DNA of 64,000 bases from Ehretia macrophylla (lineage: Eukaryota; Streptophyta; Magnoliopsida; Boraginales; Ehretiaceae). A program made the position numbers and the translations under genes. The stretch lies in NCBI GenBank assembly GCA_037974665.1, contig CM075767.1:26003498-26067497 (forward strand). The letters are read 5' to 3'. Each line of letters opens with the position of its first letter. Within the stretch, counting starts at the first letter, position 1. Under the pieces are notes generated by a model. It saw only the letters and a list, made by a program, of their open reading frames with translations, was not told the origin of the DNA and ran no database searches. Of the stretch, positions 46,140 through 58,125 are shown piece by piece.

Positions 46140-46242
46140 ATATGCAAGCCGCAAAAGCAACCACACAAAATATAAGAAAACCCTAGAAAAAGTCTCATGA
46201 GTCACGAGATAGAGACTTTAGAAAAGCCTCTTAAGAATTATA

Positions 46243-46680
46243 GGCTCCATTTGTTTGTCGTAAAATATTTTTACCGAAAATATTTTTTGAATATTTTAGT
46301 GTTTGGTAACACTGAAAAATTAATCAACTGTAAAATATTCTTCAGTCAACAATTATGACTGTTTTTGCTTAATTTTTCGGTGTTTGGTAACACCGAAAAA
46401 TTAGTCAACCGTAAAATATTTTTCAATTAACAATTGCAGCTAGTACAAAATTCTAAAAAATGTTTTCATGTCTTTTGGGAAAAGAAAACATTTTACGGAA
46501 CTACATCCAAATGCCAGAAAATACTTTTCAGTATTCTATTTTCCAAGAAAATATTTCCCCCAACAAGTTATTTTTTGGCAAACAAATAGAGTCAAGAAAA
46601 ATATTTTATTTTCTAAAAAAATATTTTTTACTGAAAATATTTTTTACAAACAAGTTATTTTACGACAAATAAATAGAGCC
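46243..46680. mobile_element. MITE, GGCTCCATTTGTTTG family (438 bp)
   Basis: Inverted ends GGCTCCATTTGTTTGTCG and CGACAAATAAATAGAGCC. ATA flanks both sides (46240-46242 and 46681-46683), a possible 3-bp target duplication. The interior repeats GTGTTTGGTAACACYGAAAA. No coding capacity. Confidence 0.8.
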
Positions 46681-46683
46681 ATA

Positions 46684-49498
46684 ATAACTACTACTAATTA
46701 CTTCATCTACTCTGACTTTGAGATGTTGAAATCATCGAACATCCGAACCTTTTGCAAATAGAGTACACTTGCCCAACCAAAAAAGTATAAACACTATGCC
46801 CAAACCCAGAAGAAAGGCCATAAAATAAACACCAAACCAAAAGACTTAAAAGCCCATCAAACCATAAAATAAAAATACACAAGAGGCCCAAGTCCACACC
46901 TAAACCTCAGACCTAGCAAATCGAGCAAAGAAATCGCTATATAGAAACATCACAATCAGCAGGAAAATCCACGAACCAAACAAATAGAGACTTTCACTAG
47001 AGCAACGACAATCGTCGGAGCTCACAAGCTCACCAAGTAGCCAATAAAAGAGTCGAATCTTAGTCTACTAGACAAATCATACCACAACTATGGTCAAAAA
47101 CCAACCAACAATGAGCTCAAAAGAAACACGAGTTACGAGACATACAAGCTCAACGAAAGAAATCAAAGGTTAGAAACTCCAAAAGTTAGCAAACAACCGA
47201 GAGACCAACCGAAAGAGACAACGACATAGACCACCTCGAAACTTCCGCAATGCCACCTTTAATAATTATAAAAAAAAAATAAAATCAGGGAATGAAAGGA
47301 CATTCTCTGTACATTCTTTTAATTTGCCGTTAATATTTTTGGTTGTGAAATGAAATGACTTATTTGTCGAGTAAAAAAAATAGCAGGGGAAAGGAAATTA
47401 ATAGAGTTATCAAAAATTTAAACCTCGAATAGACCGAGTAAACAATGAAAAATCAAAGAAAAAACAAAGAAAAATCAAAGAAGAAAAGGGAACAACCATG
47501 AAAAGATATAGTAAGGCAACCATCAAATTTGTACGATAGAAAGGTAAGAAGTGGTGGCAAAGAGATATAAATAGAGAAGAAGCAAAGGCATAGGGTAAAA
47601 GAGAAAAGACAAAGGGAAAAATAAAAGGGAAATGTAGAAAACCCTAAAACGTTTCTACAGAGGGGAGAGACTTCACGAGAGAAAAGCTCCCGGAACTAGA
47701 GGCGATGTATAACTCCTCTTAAATCATAAACTATTGGATTTTTCTATACAATTCATCACAATGTATGTAAAAGTTTTACCTTCTTTCCGTAATTATTTGG
47801 GTTATAATATTTCAGTTGTACTCTATTATCTCTTTCGATTTTTGATGTGGTGATAGTCAACATGCCATTTTGATAACAACACCCACACAAAATTGGTGTT
47901 GTTATTCTGGTAGCAGAGTGAAGAGTGGTAGGTTATCTCAATTTTACTTCTTATATTTTTCCTACTATAAGGAGTGAAACTGATTTCTCTTGTTCTAGAG
48001 ACCTTTCCATTTTAATTTTATTTCAATAATGCTCTCTATTTCAACTAGCAAACTAAGTTTTGTCATTACTATTTTTTTCTATTTTTTATAATTTTTTTTA
48101 CGTTTCATTGTTTAAATGTTGAAGATTCATATTCTTTTCAAAGAACATATTTTTCCTAACAACTATATTTCCAGCAATCATATTTTTTCCTATCTTTTCT
48201 AATATGTCTTGAAGAAAAAGTTTTTACCAAAATAAAATAATATTGTATTATTGATCATTGTATCAATAATATTTTTTTATATAAAAAATTACTTTTTATT
48301 GAAAACATTGATAATAAATTTTAAATAGAATTATATCAAAATAAAACCAGAATTACAAAGTTTGTAACTTTATTGGAATTAAAACTAAAACATAAAACAT
48401 CTTAGATTAAAGAAGATAAAATAATAAAAGAATGATGGAGAGTGAGATAGAGAGCCATTCAATTCCTTCTCCAAATATAGGAAGTCAGAAGATAAACATA
48501 GGGAGCTTGCTAAAAGTAAGTAGTGGAATATTGAGTCTTGAAAAGAAAAAAATTATTGTAACTTCTTGTTTTGACTAAGAAGTTAAAATAGAGAGAAATT
48601 ACAAAATTAATTCTAGTATGCGATATCCTTTAATATGTATTGTACGGTTTACGCTTTTTTTGAATTAAAATAGAGAGTGCCTACCGGAGATGCACTAATA
48701 ATGGTGGACAGAGCTAGCATTTTGACTTAGTGGAGTCAAATAAATTAACAATGAAAAAAAATTCTAATTAGGAAATAATAAATATACAAATATGAGAAAA
48801 TAAAGGCTTCAAAAAGAATTTTTTTTTGATTTTGTTGGGTCAGCAAGAAAAATTTCATTCCACATCAATATAATAATTTGTACAAGTGTGTCTTATACAA
48901 AACAGAAGCAGAAACCTTGAAACAAACTAAGTAACTCATTAAGGTTCTAAAGATTGATTAACTCCCTATTTCTAACATTGTTATTAATCTTTCGAGACGA
49001 CAGAATCCTTCGTCCTTAGGAAAAGCTGATCCTCATTTGCGAATCATTTCTGAAATTTTTTGTATTTCGCTCATTTCACAAATGATAGATGCATGAAGTG
49101 AAGAGAAGCTTGAGGAGATTGGTTTTAAGATTATTCCTTCGACTCATTCTGCAACACCCAAGGAGAACTCTATCCCATTGAACTAACTGCCTGCATACAA
49201 CATTGTTGGGAGGCATTCATTTCCGGCTTAAAAAAGATGTTCATATAAATTGATTATCTATTATAACTGTTGATCTCGATGAGTGTATATTTTTAGAAAG
49301 TGTTTCATAATTACTTTATAGGATCAAACATGCAAAACGAACGAATTTAGTACTAAAATAAATTAAAAAAGATCCTATAAACTGTATATTAAGATTTAAA
49401 GATTTGAATAAGTTCACACCCAACACCCCTTTACACCGTTCCTGATGGTGAAGAATGGTAGCCAAACAAAGAGAGATGTAATTGCATACGATGATGAA
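46684..49498. other. AT-rich region without a supported gene
   Basis: No recognisable protein. A segment at 47630-47720 (AACCCTAAAACG, AGAGAAAAGCTC) loosely resembles 46170-46230, suggesting an old dispersed repeat cut by element B and the MITE. Confidence 0.45.
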
Positions 49499-50010
49499 CG
49501 GTAAAGCTATCCTCAATAAAGCCTCTAAATTGAGGGGCTCTGAAAACAAATTTAGAGCCCTGTTATTTTTTACAGCCCCAATTAGAGACTCATATATTTT
49601 TTAGGGTCTCTAAAAAAAATCATCTCCAGTGAGAGACTCTAAATTTAAGGATTCATAGTAGGACCCGCAAGATAATGTTCCATTTTTTTTAAAGTTGCCA
49701 ACTTTTTTTTTTTGTTAAAGTTGTTAGTCACATGTCAAATCTGATTTGTTGAATAGATTCATGTGGTCAAATCTCATTTGGAAAAGACCCGTGTGGACTC
49801 TAAATTTTTTTGTCTTTTTTTTTAGGCTCTATTTTTTTCAACAAATTTATTGAAAAAAATGGATTCTAGTCTTTATTTTTGTTGAAATTTGTTAACTTTA
49901 AAACAAAAGATTGAATTTGGAGCTCTATATTATTTATTGGTGTTAATTTTTTTTCTCAAAAATGTCTATATTTATTAAAACTCTCATTAAGGATACCCTA
50001 AAAGAGTAAT
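49499..50010. mobile_element. Possible MITE with weak inverted ends
   Basis: AAAGCTATCCTCAATAAAG at the left is a partial inverted match to CTCATTAAGGATACCCT at the right, and the left part repeats CTCTAAATT..GAG blocks. Ends and target duplication are not secure. Confidence 0.35.
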
Positions 50011-50607
50011 TGCATACGAGAGGCATCGGCAAATTATTAATTGTAAAAAATTAAACATTTGACCGTTAGAATTTTTTGTCATAAGCTCTTTAAACCTCTG
50101 CGGCTATGATGGATCAGGCCTATCATGAACAGTAACAATCAAAGACGTGCATGCAATTAATCTTTTGCCAGAACCCTTTTCTTTTGTATTCTCAAAAAGA
50201 CTTCTGGTCATGCCAAAAACCACATAAGTTATTTCTGATGTGCTTTTCACTATAAATGCAAGAAATTACAAAAGAATAAAGATTTTTTATTATGTGTTAT
50301 ACTGTTTACATATCTTTTGAATTAAAAAAAAAAAAAAAACAAACAAACAAACTACATCAATTGTCACTTCTCAATGGCTGTACCTGCGAGGTCACGAAAA
50401 TAACAGATCAAACATATATAAGGAAAAAATTATTTAAATTTGACCTTTCCAAATGGTTGTCCTTATTAAGCAAGCAAGATAGTGAAATGTGTCTTTTTAG
50501 TGGGATTTACATGTTTTTTGTAAGATCACCATATGTCTCTTTCTTTTTCTTTTTGTACAATAAACTCAAAATTATAATTCGAACTGATTATTATATTTGA
50601 CTACTAA
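50011..50607. other. No gene seen
   Basis: Includes an A-run at 50324-50339. A 102-codon frame here (50292-50600) has no recognisable similarity. Confidence 0.45.
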
Positions 50608-51043
50608 GGCTATGTTTGTTTGTTGTAAAATAACTTACTTGTAAAAAATATTTTCAGAAAAAAACATTTTCATAAAAAATAAAATATTTTTTTGAACTTC
50701 ATTTGTTTGTCATAAAATAACTTGTTGGGATAAAATATTTTCTTAGAAAATAGAATATTGAAAAATATTTTATGGTGTTTGAGTTCTGAAAAATATTTTT
50801 TTCTCCCAAAAAACATGAAAATATTTTTTCAAACTTTATATTAGCTGTAATATTTAATCGAAAAATATTTTATAGTTAATCAATTTTCTGTTGTTACCAA
50901 ATACAAAAAAAATTAAAAAAAAAGTAATCACTATTTTTAACTGAAGAATATTTTTTAATTAATTAATTTTTTAATATTATTAAATATCAAAAAATTAAAA
51001 AAATATTTTTTAAAAAAATATTTTACGGCAAACAAACGGAGCC
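50608..51043. mobile_element. MITE, same family as 46243-46680
   Basis: Left end GGCTATGTTTGTTTG, right end ACGGCAAACAAACGGAGCC; the interior shares AAATATTTTATGGTGTTTG and TTTAATCGAAAAATATTTTA blocks in inverted arrangement relative to the 46243 copy. It lies about 280 bp upstream of the KCS start codon. Confidence 0.75.
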
Positions 51044-51326
51044 TACGTGTTCATATATCTCTTTTCGTGGTTTTAAAGCACGACCCCAAGTGGACACGCG
51101 AAAACCAAATATATAACATAAACTTTTAATATCAGAAGGTGTAATAAAATAAAACTGAGTACGAAAACATTTTCATTTAAACCACCTCAACTGCCACCAT
51201 TGATTACTCTATTCCCCGCAGTCTTTAAATGGCCAATGCTATACTCTCAACATGAACATCCAAAAACAACTCTCTTATTCTTTCCTCTAAAAGTAAAACA
51301 AATTAAGCATTCCCAACATATCCAAG
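51044..51326 (+). promoter_or_regulatory. KCS upstream region
   Basis: This 283-bp stretch between the MITE and the KCS start must contain at least the 5' UTR and probably the core promoter. TTTAAAT near 51225 is a weak TATA-like candidate. An upstream ATG at 51200 opens an 84-codon frame overlapping the KCS start in another frame, so if the transcript starts before it, translation could be dampened. Part of the promoter may be contributed by the MITE. All of this is inference. Confidence 0.35.
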
Positions 51327-52817
51327 ATGCCTCCAAAAATGCCGGAATTTTCTCACTCAGTGAAGCTCAAGTATGTCAAATTAGGCTACCAATACCTTGT
51401 AAACAACCTTTTAACTTTCTTGCTCGTGCCTATCATGGTAGGTTTCACCATTGAACTTGTTCGCTTAAGCCCTGATGAGATTGTTGGCCTTTGGAATTCT
51501 CTCCACTTTACCTTAGTTCATGTCATATGCTCTTCATTTCTCATCATCTACATAGCCACATGCTACATCATGTCAAGGCCAAAGACAATATACTTGGTGG
51601 ATTATGCTTGTTTCAAGCCTCCACATACTTTTAGAGTCCCTTTTGCAACCTTCATGGAACATGCAAGACTTGTCTTGGCCTCAAACCCCAAAAGTGTACA
51701 TTTTCAAATGAAAATACTTGAAAGGTCTGGGCTTGGTGAGGAGACTTGCTTGCCACCTGCCATACATTACATCCCTCCAAAACCTACCATGGAGCTTGCA
51801 AGAGAAGAAGCTGAGCTAGTTATCTTCTCGGCAATGGATTCACTTCTTGAAAAGACTGGTCTTAACCCTAAAGATATCGATATTCTTATTGTTAATTGCA
51901 GCCTCTTTTCACCAACGCCATCCTTGTCAGCCATGGTGATCAATAAATACAAGCTGAGAAGTAATATAAAGAGCTTTAATTTATCAGGGATGGGATGTAG
52001 TGCAGGGGTAATCTCCATCGATTTAGCTCGTGAACTTCTTCAAGTGCATCCAAACTCAAATGCTGTGGTGATTAGCACAGAAATTATCACTCCTAACAGT
52101 TACTTAGGCAAAGAAAGATCAATGCTTCTTCCAAATTGTTTATTTAGAATGGGAGGTGCTGCTATTCTATTATCAAACAAAAGGGCAGACCACAAGCGCG
52201 CTAAGTATAAACTTGTTCATGTTGTTAGAACCCACAAAGGAGCTGATGATAAAGCTTATAGATGTGTGTTTGAAGAAGAAGACCCTGAAGGCAATATAGG
52301 TATAAACTTGTCCATAGATCTTATGGCAATAGCTGGGGAGGCTTTAAAGTCTAACATCACAACAATAGGCCCTCTTGTTCTTCCTGCATCAGAGCAGCTT
52401 CTCTTTCTCCTCACACTCATTGGAAGAAAAATTCTTAACCTAAAACTCAAGCCATATATACCGGATTTTAAACAAGCTTTTGAGCATTTCTGCATACATG
52501 CTGGTGGGCGTGCAGTAATTGATGAGCTGCAAAAGAACTTGCAGCTATCAGCTGAGCATGTCGAGGCATCAAGAATGGCTCTTCACAGGTTTGGCAACAC
52601 ATCTTCTTCATCATTGTGGTATGAGCTTAGTTACATTGAGGCAAAAGGGAGGATGAAGAAAGGTGATCGAGTTTGGCAAATAGGGTTTGGGAGTGGGTTC
52701 AAGTGTAACAGTGCTGTTTGGAAGTGTAACAGGACTATCAAGGCACCAACTGATGGGCCATGGGCTGATTGCATTAATAGATACCCAGTTCATATTCCAG
52801 AAGTGGTCAAGCTCTAG
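51327..52817 (+). CDS. KCS: 3-ketoacyl-CoA synthase (very-long-chain fatty acid elongase), 496 aa
   Basis: Condenses malonyl-CoA with a long-chain acyl-CoA, the first and substrate-selecting step of the ER elongase that makes very-long-chain fatty acids for waxes, suberin and membrane lipids. Intronless and full-length for the family. Two N-terminal membrane segments (about residues 27-45 and 64-82) precede a FAE1/CUT1-type catalytic domain. The triad is Cys224 in NLSGMGCSAG, His391 in CIHAGGRAV and Asn424 in RFGNTSSSS. Also seen: ILERSGLGEET, FSPTPSLSAM and the C-terminal FGSGFKCNSAVW. The SPTPSLSAMV...EIITPN type resembles the KCS4/9/17 group; the exact orthologue is not settled. Start chosen as the first ATG of the frame; an in-frame ATG at 51339 is an alternative. 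TAG at 52815. Confidence 0.97.
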   Translation: MPPKMPEFSHSVKLKYVKLGYQYLVNNLLTFLLVPIMVGFTIELVRLSPDEIVGLWNSLHFTLVHVICSSFLIIYIATCYIMSRPKTIYLVDYACFKPPHTFRVPFATFMEHARLVLASNPKSVHFQMKILERSGLGEETCLPPAIHYIPPKPTMELAREEAELVIFSAMDSLLEKTGLNPKDIDILIVNCSLFSPTPSLSAMVINKYKLRSNIKSFNLSGMGCSAGVISIDLARELLQVHPNSNAVVISTEIITPNSYLGKERSMLLPNCLFRMGGAAILLSNKRADHKRAKYKLVHVVRTHKGADDKAYRCVFEEEDPEGNIGINLSIDLMAIAGEALKSNITTIGPLVLPASEQLLFLLTLIGRKILNLKLKPYIPDFKQAFEHFCIHAGGRAVIDELQKNLQLSAEHVEASRMALHRFGNTSSSSLWYELSYIEAKGRMKKGDRVWQIGFGSGFKCNSAVWKCNRTIKAPTDGPWADCINRYPVHIPEVVKL

Positions 52818-53020
52818 CCAAAGTTGTTGGTGTTTGTTCAAAAAGCCTGTGTGATTTCAGGAACTGTCGTATTGGCCTGATCATGAATGTGTACTGTACT
52901 TGCCTTATTTCTTGTTTTCCAGAAGTTCTCTTTTTTTTTTTTTTTTTCTTTTTGTGGTTTTGTTTTTAATGCCAATTGGGTGTATGCTACACTTTAGTAT
53001 TCTATTGAACTTTCGACGTA
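52818..53020 (+). other. KCS 3' UTR and downstream flank
   Basis: Contains a T-run (52931-52948) and TTTTTAATGCC. No clear AATAAA is present; the poly(A) site is not placed. Confidence 0.4.
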
Positions 53021-53029
53021 TTTATTGAT

Positions 53030-53442
53030 GGGCAAATCTCACAAATATTTCTTATTATTTATAAATTTTTGATAAATAGTTTTTATTGTTTTAAAAGTCA
53101 CACAATTAGTCTTTATTGTTTACAAAAACTTTATCAATAGTCCTTATTGTTTCACAAGTCATTCAATTAGTTCCTATTATTTGCAAAACTATCTTCATTA
53201 GTCCTCATTATTTACAAAAGTCTTTCTATTAGTCTCCAATATTTGCAAATGTATTTACAAACATTAAAGACTAATTGAGAGACTTTTATAAATAATAAGG
53301 AGTAACTGAGTAACTTTTGAAATAATAAGGACTATTGGTGGGACTTTTATAAACAATTGAGATTAACCATGTGACTTCTAAAATAATAAAGACTATTTAT
53401 CAAAAATTTATAAATAATAAGGATTATTTGTCTAATTTTCCC
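53030..53442. mobile_element. MULE-type foldback MITE (413 bp), 9-bp target duplication
   Basis: The two halves are nearly complementary over about 200 bp each (GGGCAAATCTCACAAATA and its counterpart TTATTTGTCTAATTTTCCC). The 9-bp duplication TTTATTGAT is at 53021-53029 and 53443-53451. It sits about 210 bp behind the KCS stop. If transcribed it would fold into a long hairpin. Confidence 0.88.
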
Positions 53443-53464
53443 TTTATTGATTTATGTAAAGATA

Positions 53465-53640
53465 AATGTACGTCAAATTTTGTGTGCAAAATCATAGCCA
53501 ATAGTTTGGAGATGCTTGTTTATTGAAGACAAGAAGTCCAAGCATTAAAGTGGCGATAGGGCAGGGATCATTTAAAACTTTTAATATGGTCGAATATATC
53601 TACAAATGACTTTATAGGATAAATTTTGTAAGAGTACTCC
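53465..53640 (+). repeat. Segment duplicated at 54000-54020 plus 60208-60352
   Basis: AATCATAGCC, AATAGTTTGG, AAGTCCAAGCATTAAA, AGGGATCATTT and AACTTTTAATATGGT occur in the same order in the sequence flanking the CACTA element on both sides. This copy is uninterrupted and shows the empty site. Confidence 0.8.
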
Positions 53641-54017
53641 ATGACTTTATTCATGGTCTCAAGTTTTTATACTTACAGAAGTAACCCTTAAATTTTAATA
53701 AATTATGCATGTTCAACAACTTTCTCTCACTATTTCTGCCACCACCATTTATTTCCTCTCAATCCAACAGAGTCACCACCCTTTTGTAACCAAAAAAAAA
53801 AAAAAGTCACTACTCTTTCCCACCACTTCCACTTCTACAATGTCTTCCCCTCTCACCCCCAACAAATAATAATAATTGGCTTCTTTTTTTTCCTTATGTG
53901 AGAACTGTACCTATCCTACATTCTAGCATTGCACTAGATTCTTAATGCGTTTTCAACATATATATTTATTAGTTATGCAAAGAAAAATTTATGGAGAATT
54001 TGGTAATCATAGCCTGT
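53641..54017. other. No gene seen
   Basis: AT-rich; a simple A-run at 53790-53804. The last part is the left flank of the interrupted second duplicate copy. Confidence 0.5.
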
Positions 54018-54587
54018 ATACACTACAAGAAAATAGTGCTCGTGCGACAGAATTGGCTGACGGAACTAATTTTCCGTAATAAATTAGCTATTGTCAAGCT
54101 ACGATTTGCTACGGACAATAAATTATGTAGCCCATTAGTAACCAACTTAGGCCCCATTGAAATGGCGACAAAAATTTGCTATGGACTACGGACAATAATT
54201 TTAATTAATAAAAAAAATAAATAAATAATATTTTGTAGCCTAGCAGTGGCAAATTTGCTACGAATTAGCTACGAATTATTTAATTAATTTGACAAAAAAA
54301 TTAATAAAAAGTCCGTAGCCATGCAGTGGCCAAATAACCACGGTTGGCTATGGACTATATATTATTCAAAAAATATTTTAAAAAAATAAAGCGTTGTAGC
54401 CTAACCGTGACAAATTTGCTACGACATAAATACAAATATTTTAATTAAATAGGAAAAAATAAAATAACAAAGTTCGTAGCCCAACTGTAGTCCCTAGCTA
54501 CGGATGGGCTACAGACTTTTTTACGCCCATAGCCCATCCGTAGCCAATTGACTACTGCTAGGCTACGGACTTCAACAAAAAAAATGA

Positions 54588-56935
54588 GATTTATCATTTT
54601 TAATTTGAATTATGGAATTTTGATTGCACCTACAACGTAGTAAACTTTACTTGAGTTCCAAGCTTTTCAAATAAAAATAAACTTGGTTCGTATTTCATTA
54701 ACGTACGTACTTTTATAGAGAAATCTCATAGGAAATCAATAGTTGTATAAATCGAACTTATCATGTTCTCACTTAACATTGCGTTAATGTTAATAAACGT
54801 TCAATCTATGAGTCAAAAAACTCTCACATTATGTCCAAACTTCATAAACAATAAAAATATGAAGATATTAACATGTTTTAATACGTTGTTCCTACATATT
54901 AATAAGTTAGAATACATATTATTAATTGTCCCTAGTCCATCCGTAGTCCCTAACTACGGATGGACTACGGAATTCTTTTTTCCGTAACCCATCTGTAGCC
55001 ATTTGGATACTGCTAGGCTACGGAATTCAATAAAAAATGAGGTTTATCGCTTTTAATTTGAATTATGAAATTTTGATTGCACCTACAACGTAGTAAACTT
55101 CACTTGAGTTGCAAGTTTTTCAAATAAAAATAAACTTGGTCCGTAATTCATTAACGTGCGTACTTTTATAAAGAAATCTCATAAGAAATCAATAGCCGTT
55201 TAAATCAAACTTATCATGTTCTCATTTAACATTGCGTTAATGTTAATAAACGTTCAATCTAGGAGTCGAAAAACTCTCACATTGTGTCTAAACTTCATAA
55301 ACAAGAGAAATACGAAGATATTAACTAGTTTTAATACGTTGTTCTTACCTATTAACAAATTAAAATATATATTATTAGTTATATGTAGCCCATCCGTAGT
55401 CCCTAGCTACGGATGGGCTACAGAATTCGACCCTTCCGTAGCCTAACAGTAGCCATTCTGTAGCCTAGCAGTAGCTAATTGGCTACTGTTAGGCTACGAA
55501 ATTCTTTTTTTTCTTAGCTCATTCGTAGCCATTTGGCTACTGCTAGGCCATAGAATTGAATAAAAAAATTTGATTTATCGTTTTTAATTTGAATTATGAA
55601 ATTTTGATTGCACCTACAATATAGTAAACTTCACTTGAGTTGCAAGTTTTTCAAATAAAAATAAACTTGGTCCGTATTTCATTAACGTGCGTACTTTTAT
55701 AGAGAAATCTTATAGGAAATCAATATCCGTTTAAATCGAACTTATCATATTCTCACTTAACATTGTGTTAATATTAATAAACATTCAATCTAGGAGTCGA
55801 AAAACTTTCACATTGTGTCTAAACTTTATAAACAAGAAAAATATGAAGATATTTTCACGTTTTAATACGTTATTCCTACCTATTAATAAGCTAAAATACA
55901 TATTATTAGTTATCCGTAGCCCATCCGTAGTCCTTAGCTACGGATGGACTACGGAATTCGACCTTTCCATAGCCTACTACTGCTAGGCTACAGAATTCAA
56001 CCATTCCGTAACCCATCCGTAGCCATTTGGCTACTGCTAGGATACGAAATTCAACAAAAAAAAATGAGGTTTATCGCTTTTAATTTGAACTATGGAATTT
56101 CTATTGCAGTTACAACGTAGTAAACTTCTCTTGAGTTGCAAGTTTTTCAAATAAAAATAAACTTGATCCGTATTTCATTAACGTGCGTACTTTTATAGAG
56201 AAATCTCATAGGAAATCAATAGTCGTTTAAATCGAACTTATCATGTTCTCACTTAACATTGTGTTAATGTTAATAAACGTTCAATTTAGGGGTCCAATGA
56301 CTCTCATATTGTATTTAAACTTCATAAATAAGAAATGTGTAATGATATTAACACGTTTTAATAAGTTGTTTATATCTATTAACAAGTTAGAATTCACACT
56401 ATTAGTATTCCGTAGCCCATCCGTAGCCCCTAGCTACAGATGGGCTACATACTTCTTTTTTTCGTAGCCCATCTGTAGCCAATTGCTACGGATGGGCTAC
56501 GGACTTTCACAAAAAATGAGGTTTATCGATTTTAATTTGAATTAAGAAATTTTGATTGCACCTATAACGTAGTAAACTTCATTTGAGTTGCAAGTTTTCC
56601 AAATTAAAATAAACTTGGTCCGTATTTTATTAGCGTGCGTACTTTTATAGAGAAATCTAATAGGAAATCAATAGCCGTTTAAATCGAACTTATCATGTCA
56701 TCACTTAACATTTCGTTAATGTTAATAAATATTCAATCTACGGGTCCAAAAACTTTCACATCGTGTCTAAATTTCATAAATAAGAAAAATATAAAAATAT
56801 TAATATGTTTTAATACGTTGTTTCTACCTATCAATAAGTTAGAATATATACTATTAGTGGTCTGTAATTCATCCGTAGCCCCTAGCTACGGATGGGTTAC
56901 GGACCTCTTCATTTCCATAGCCCATTCGTAGCCAA
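54588..56935 (+). repeat. Five-copy tandem array inside the CACTA element
   Basis: Units begin near 54588, 55041, 55570, 56067 and 56520, period about 450-530 bp. Each has an AT-rich body (TTTTAATTTGAATTATG, CGTAGTAAACTT, ACGTGCGTACTTTTATAG) and then a palindromic motif (CCATCCGTAGTCCCTAGCTA and its complement). Length differences come from extra copies of the CTACGG motif between units. An open frame of 73-78 codons recurs in each unit (54763, 55216, 55765, 56243, 56695). Confidence 0.92.
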
Positions 56936-57239
56936 TGGCCACGGATGGACTACGGACGAGCTATAGGCTACGGATGGGCGATGGACTTTTATGTATCCGT
57001 AGCCAATTCGTAGCCCAATAATAAAACAAGAAAAAAATGAAGTATATCTAAAAGGTATATATAACAAATTATATACAAACTTAAGTTAAATTAAACTAAA
57101 CCTATCATATATATAATAAAATACATATAAACTTTAAAAAAAGTAACTAAATTAAATAAGCTTATAAATATTGCAAAAACGTAAATTTGGGATGTTTTAA
57201 ATAAAATAAAAAAAAATTTTAAAAATAAAAAATAAAAAA

Positions 57240-58125
57240 AACCAATATTTTTGTTTGATGTAGTTATCTAATATGTTGAATATATGTTTGATAAAATGCT
57301 TGAATGAGTGTTTTTAGCCTACATACATTGCATACAACATATATATATGATACATGCTTGCAAAATAAGGCCTAAAGTTGGAATTTTGTAAATTTCCTTG
57401 GATTTCAAGTGGAAACTTGTTTATGTTGTTAGTTAGTTAGATTGCTAAAAATGATTACCAAGTGAACTTATTTGTGCTCTCGTGCAAGTTAATTGCTAAC
57501 GAAAAATGGATAAAATGTGTTTGAATGCTATAAGTGGTAGCCTACTTTGCTATCACTAGATTTGTAAAACGATTGAATTATTGGTTGTGAATGTTTTATG
57601 AGTTATATTGAATTAAATGATTGGATTATGATGTTTTACAAGTTTTATAGTTCGTTTTGCAACAAAGTTCCATTATGCACATGTTAGATCATAACTTTTG
57701 ACTTATGAAAATCAAAGAGTTTAGTTGCAAGTTTATGAATCACTTTAGAAATGTAACTAAAGCATACTTAGCTTATTTTTGAACTTAGAAAGTCTTTACT
57801 TTATGGATTGTAATTCATCTTGAGAACTTGTGACTAAAGACAGGTCTAGCTAATACTATGAGACTTAGAAGTTTTCTACTACATGAACTTTAAATTACTT
57901 GGACTTGTAAATGTTGCTAGGCTTATATAGACCTATTATGAAGAAATGTTGTGTTTAGCATGTTATGCATAAGAAAAGTTTCAAGAAGGTGTTCTTGTGT
58001 ATTTGCTGTTGGCATTGAGTATAACTGTACATGTGTTGGAATGTCCGTAATTAAGGGGAGACTCTATTCGATTATTGTTGCGTTCGGACTTGACTTCTAG
58101 GAAAGGGTTGGATCGGGGCATGACA
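57240..58125 (+). mobile_element. Possible truncated gypsy LTR inside the CACTA element
   Basis: The segment ends GGATCGGGGCATGACA, very like the end of the chromovirus LTR at 4764 (GAGTTGGGGCGTGACA). Its style of sequence before that end is also similar. The start is not resolved and no polypurine tract is seen. Confidence 0.4.

Noticed and set aside
47640-47650. Telomere-like AACCCTAAAA
   Set aside because: Single occurrence, no tandem array.
51767-52018. Minus-strand frames across KCS
   Set aside because: Shadows of the KCS coding strand.
54763-56931. Five similar 73-78 codon frames as a family of small genes
   Set aside because: They recur only because the DNA unit is tandemly repeated; in unit 3 the start aligned with the other copies is ATA, and no promoter or known protein is seen.
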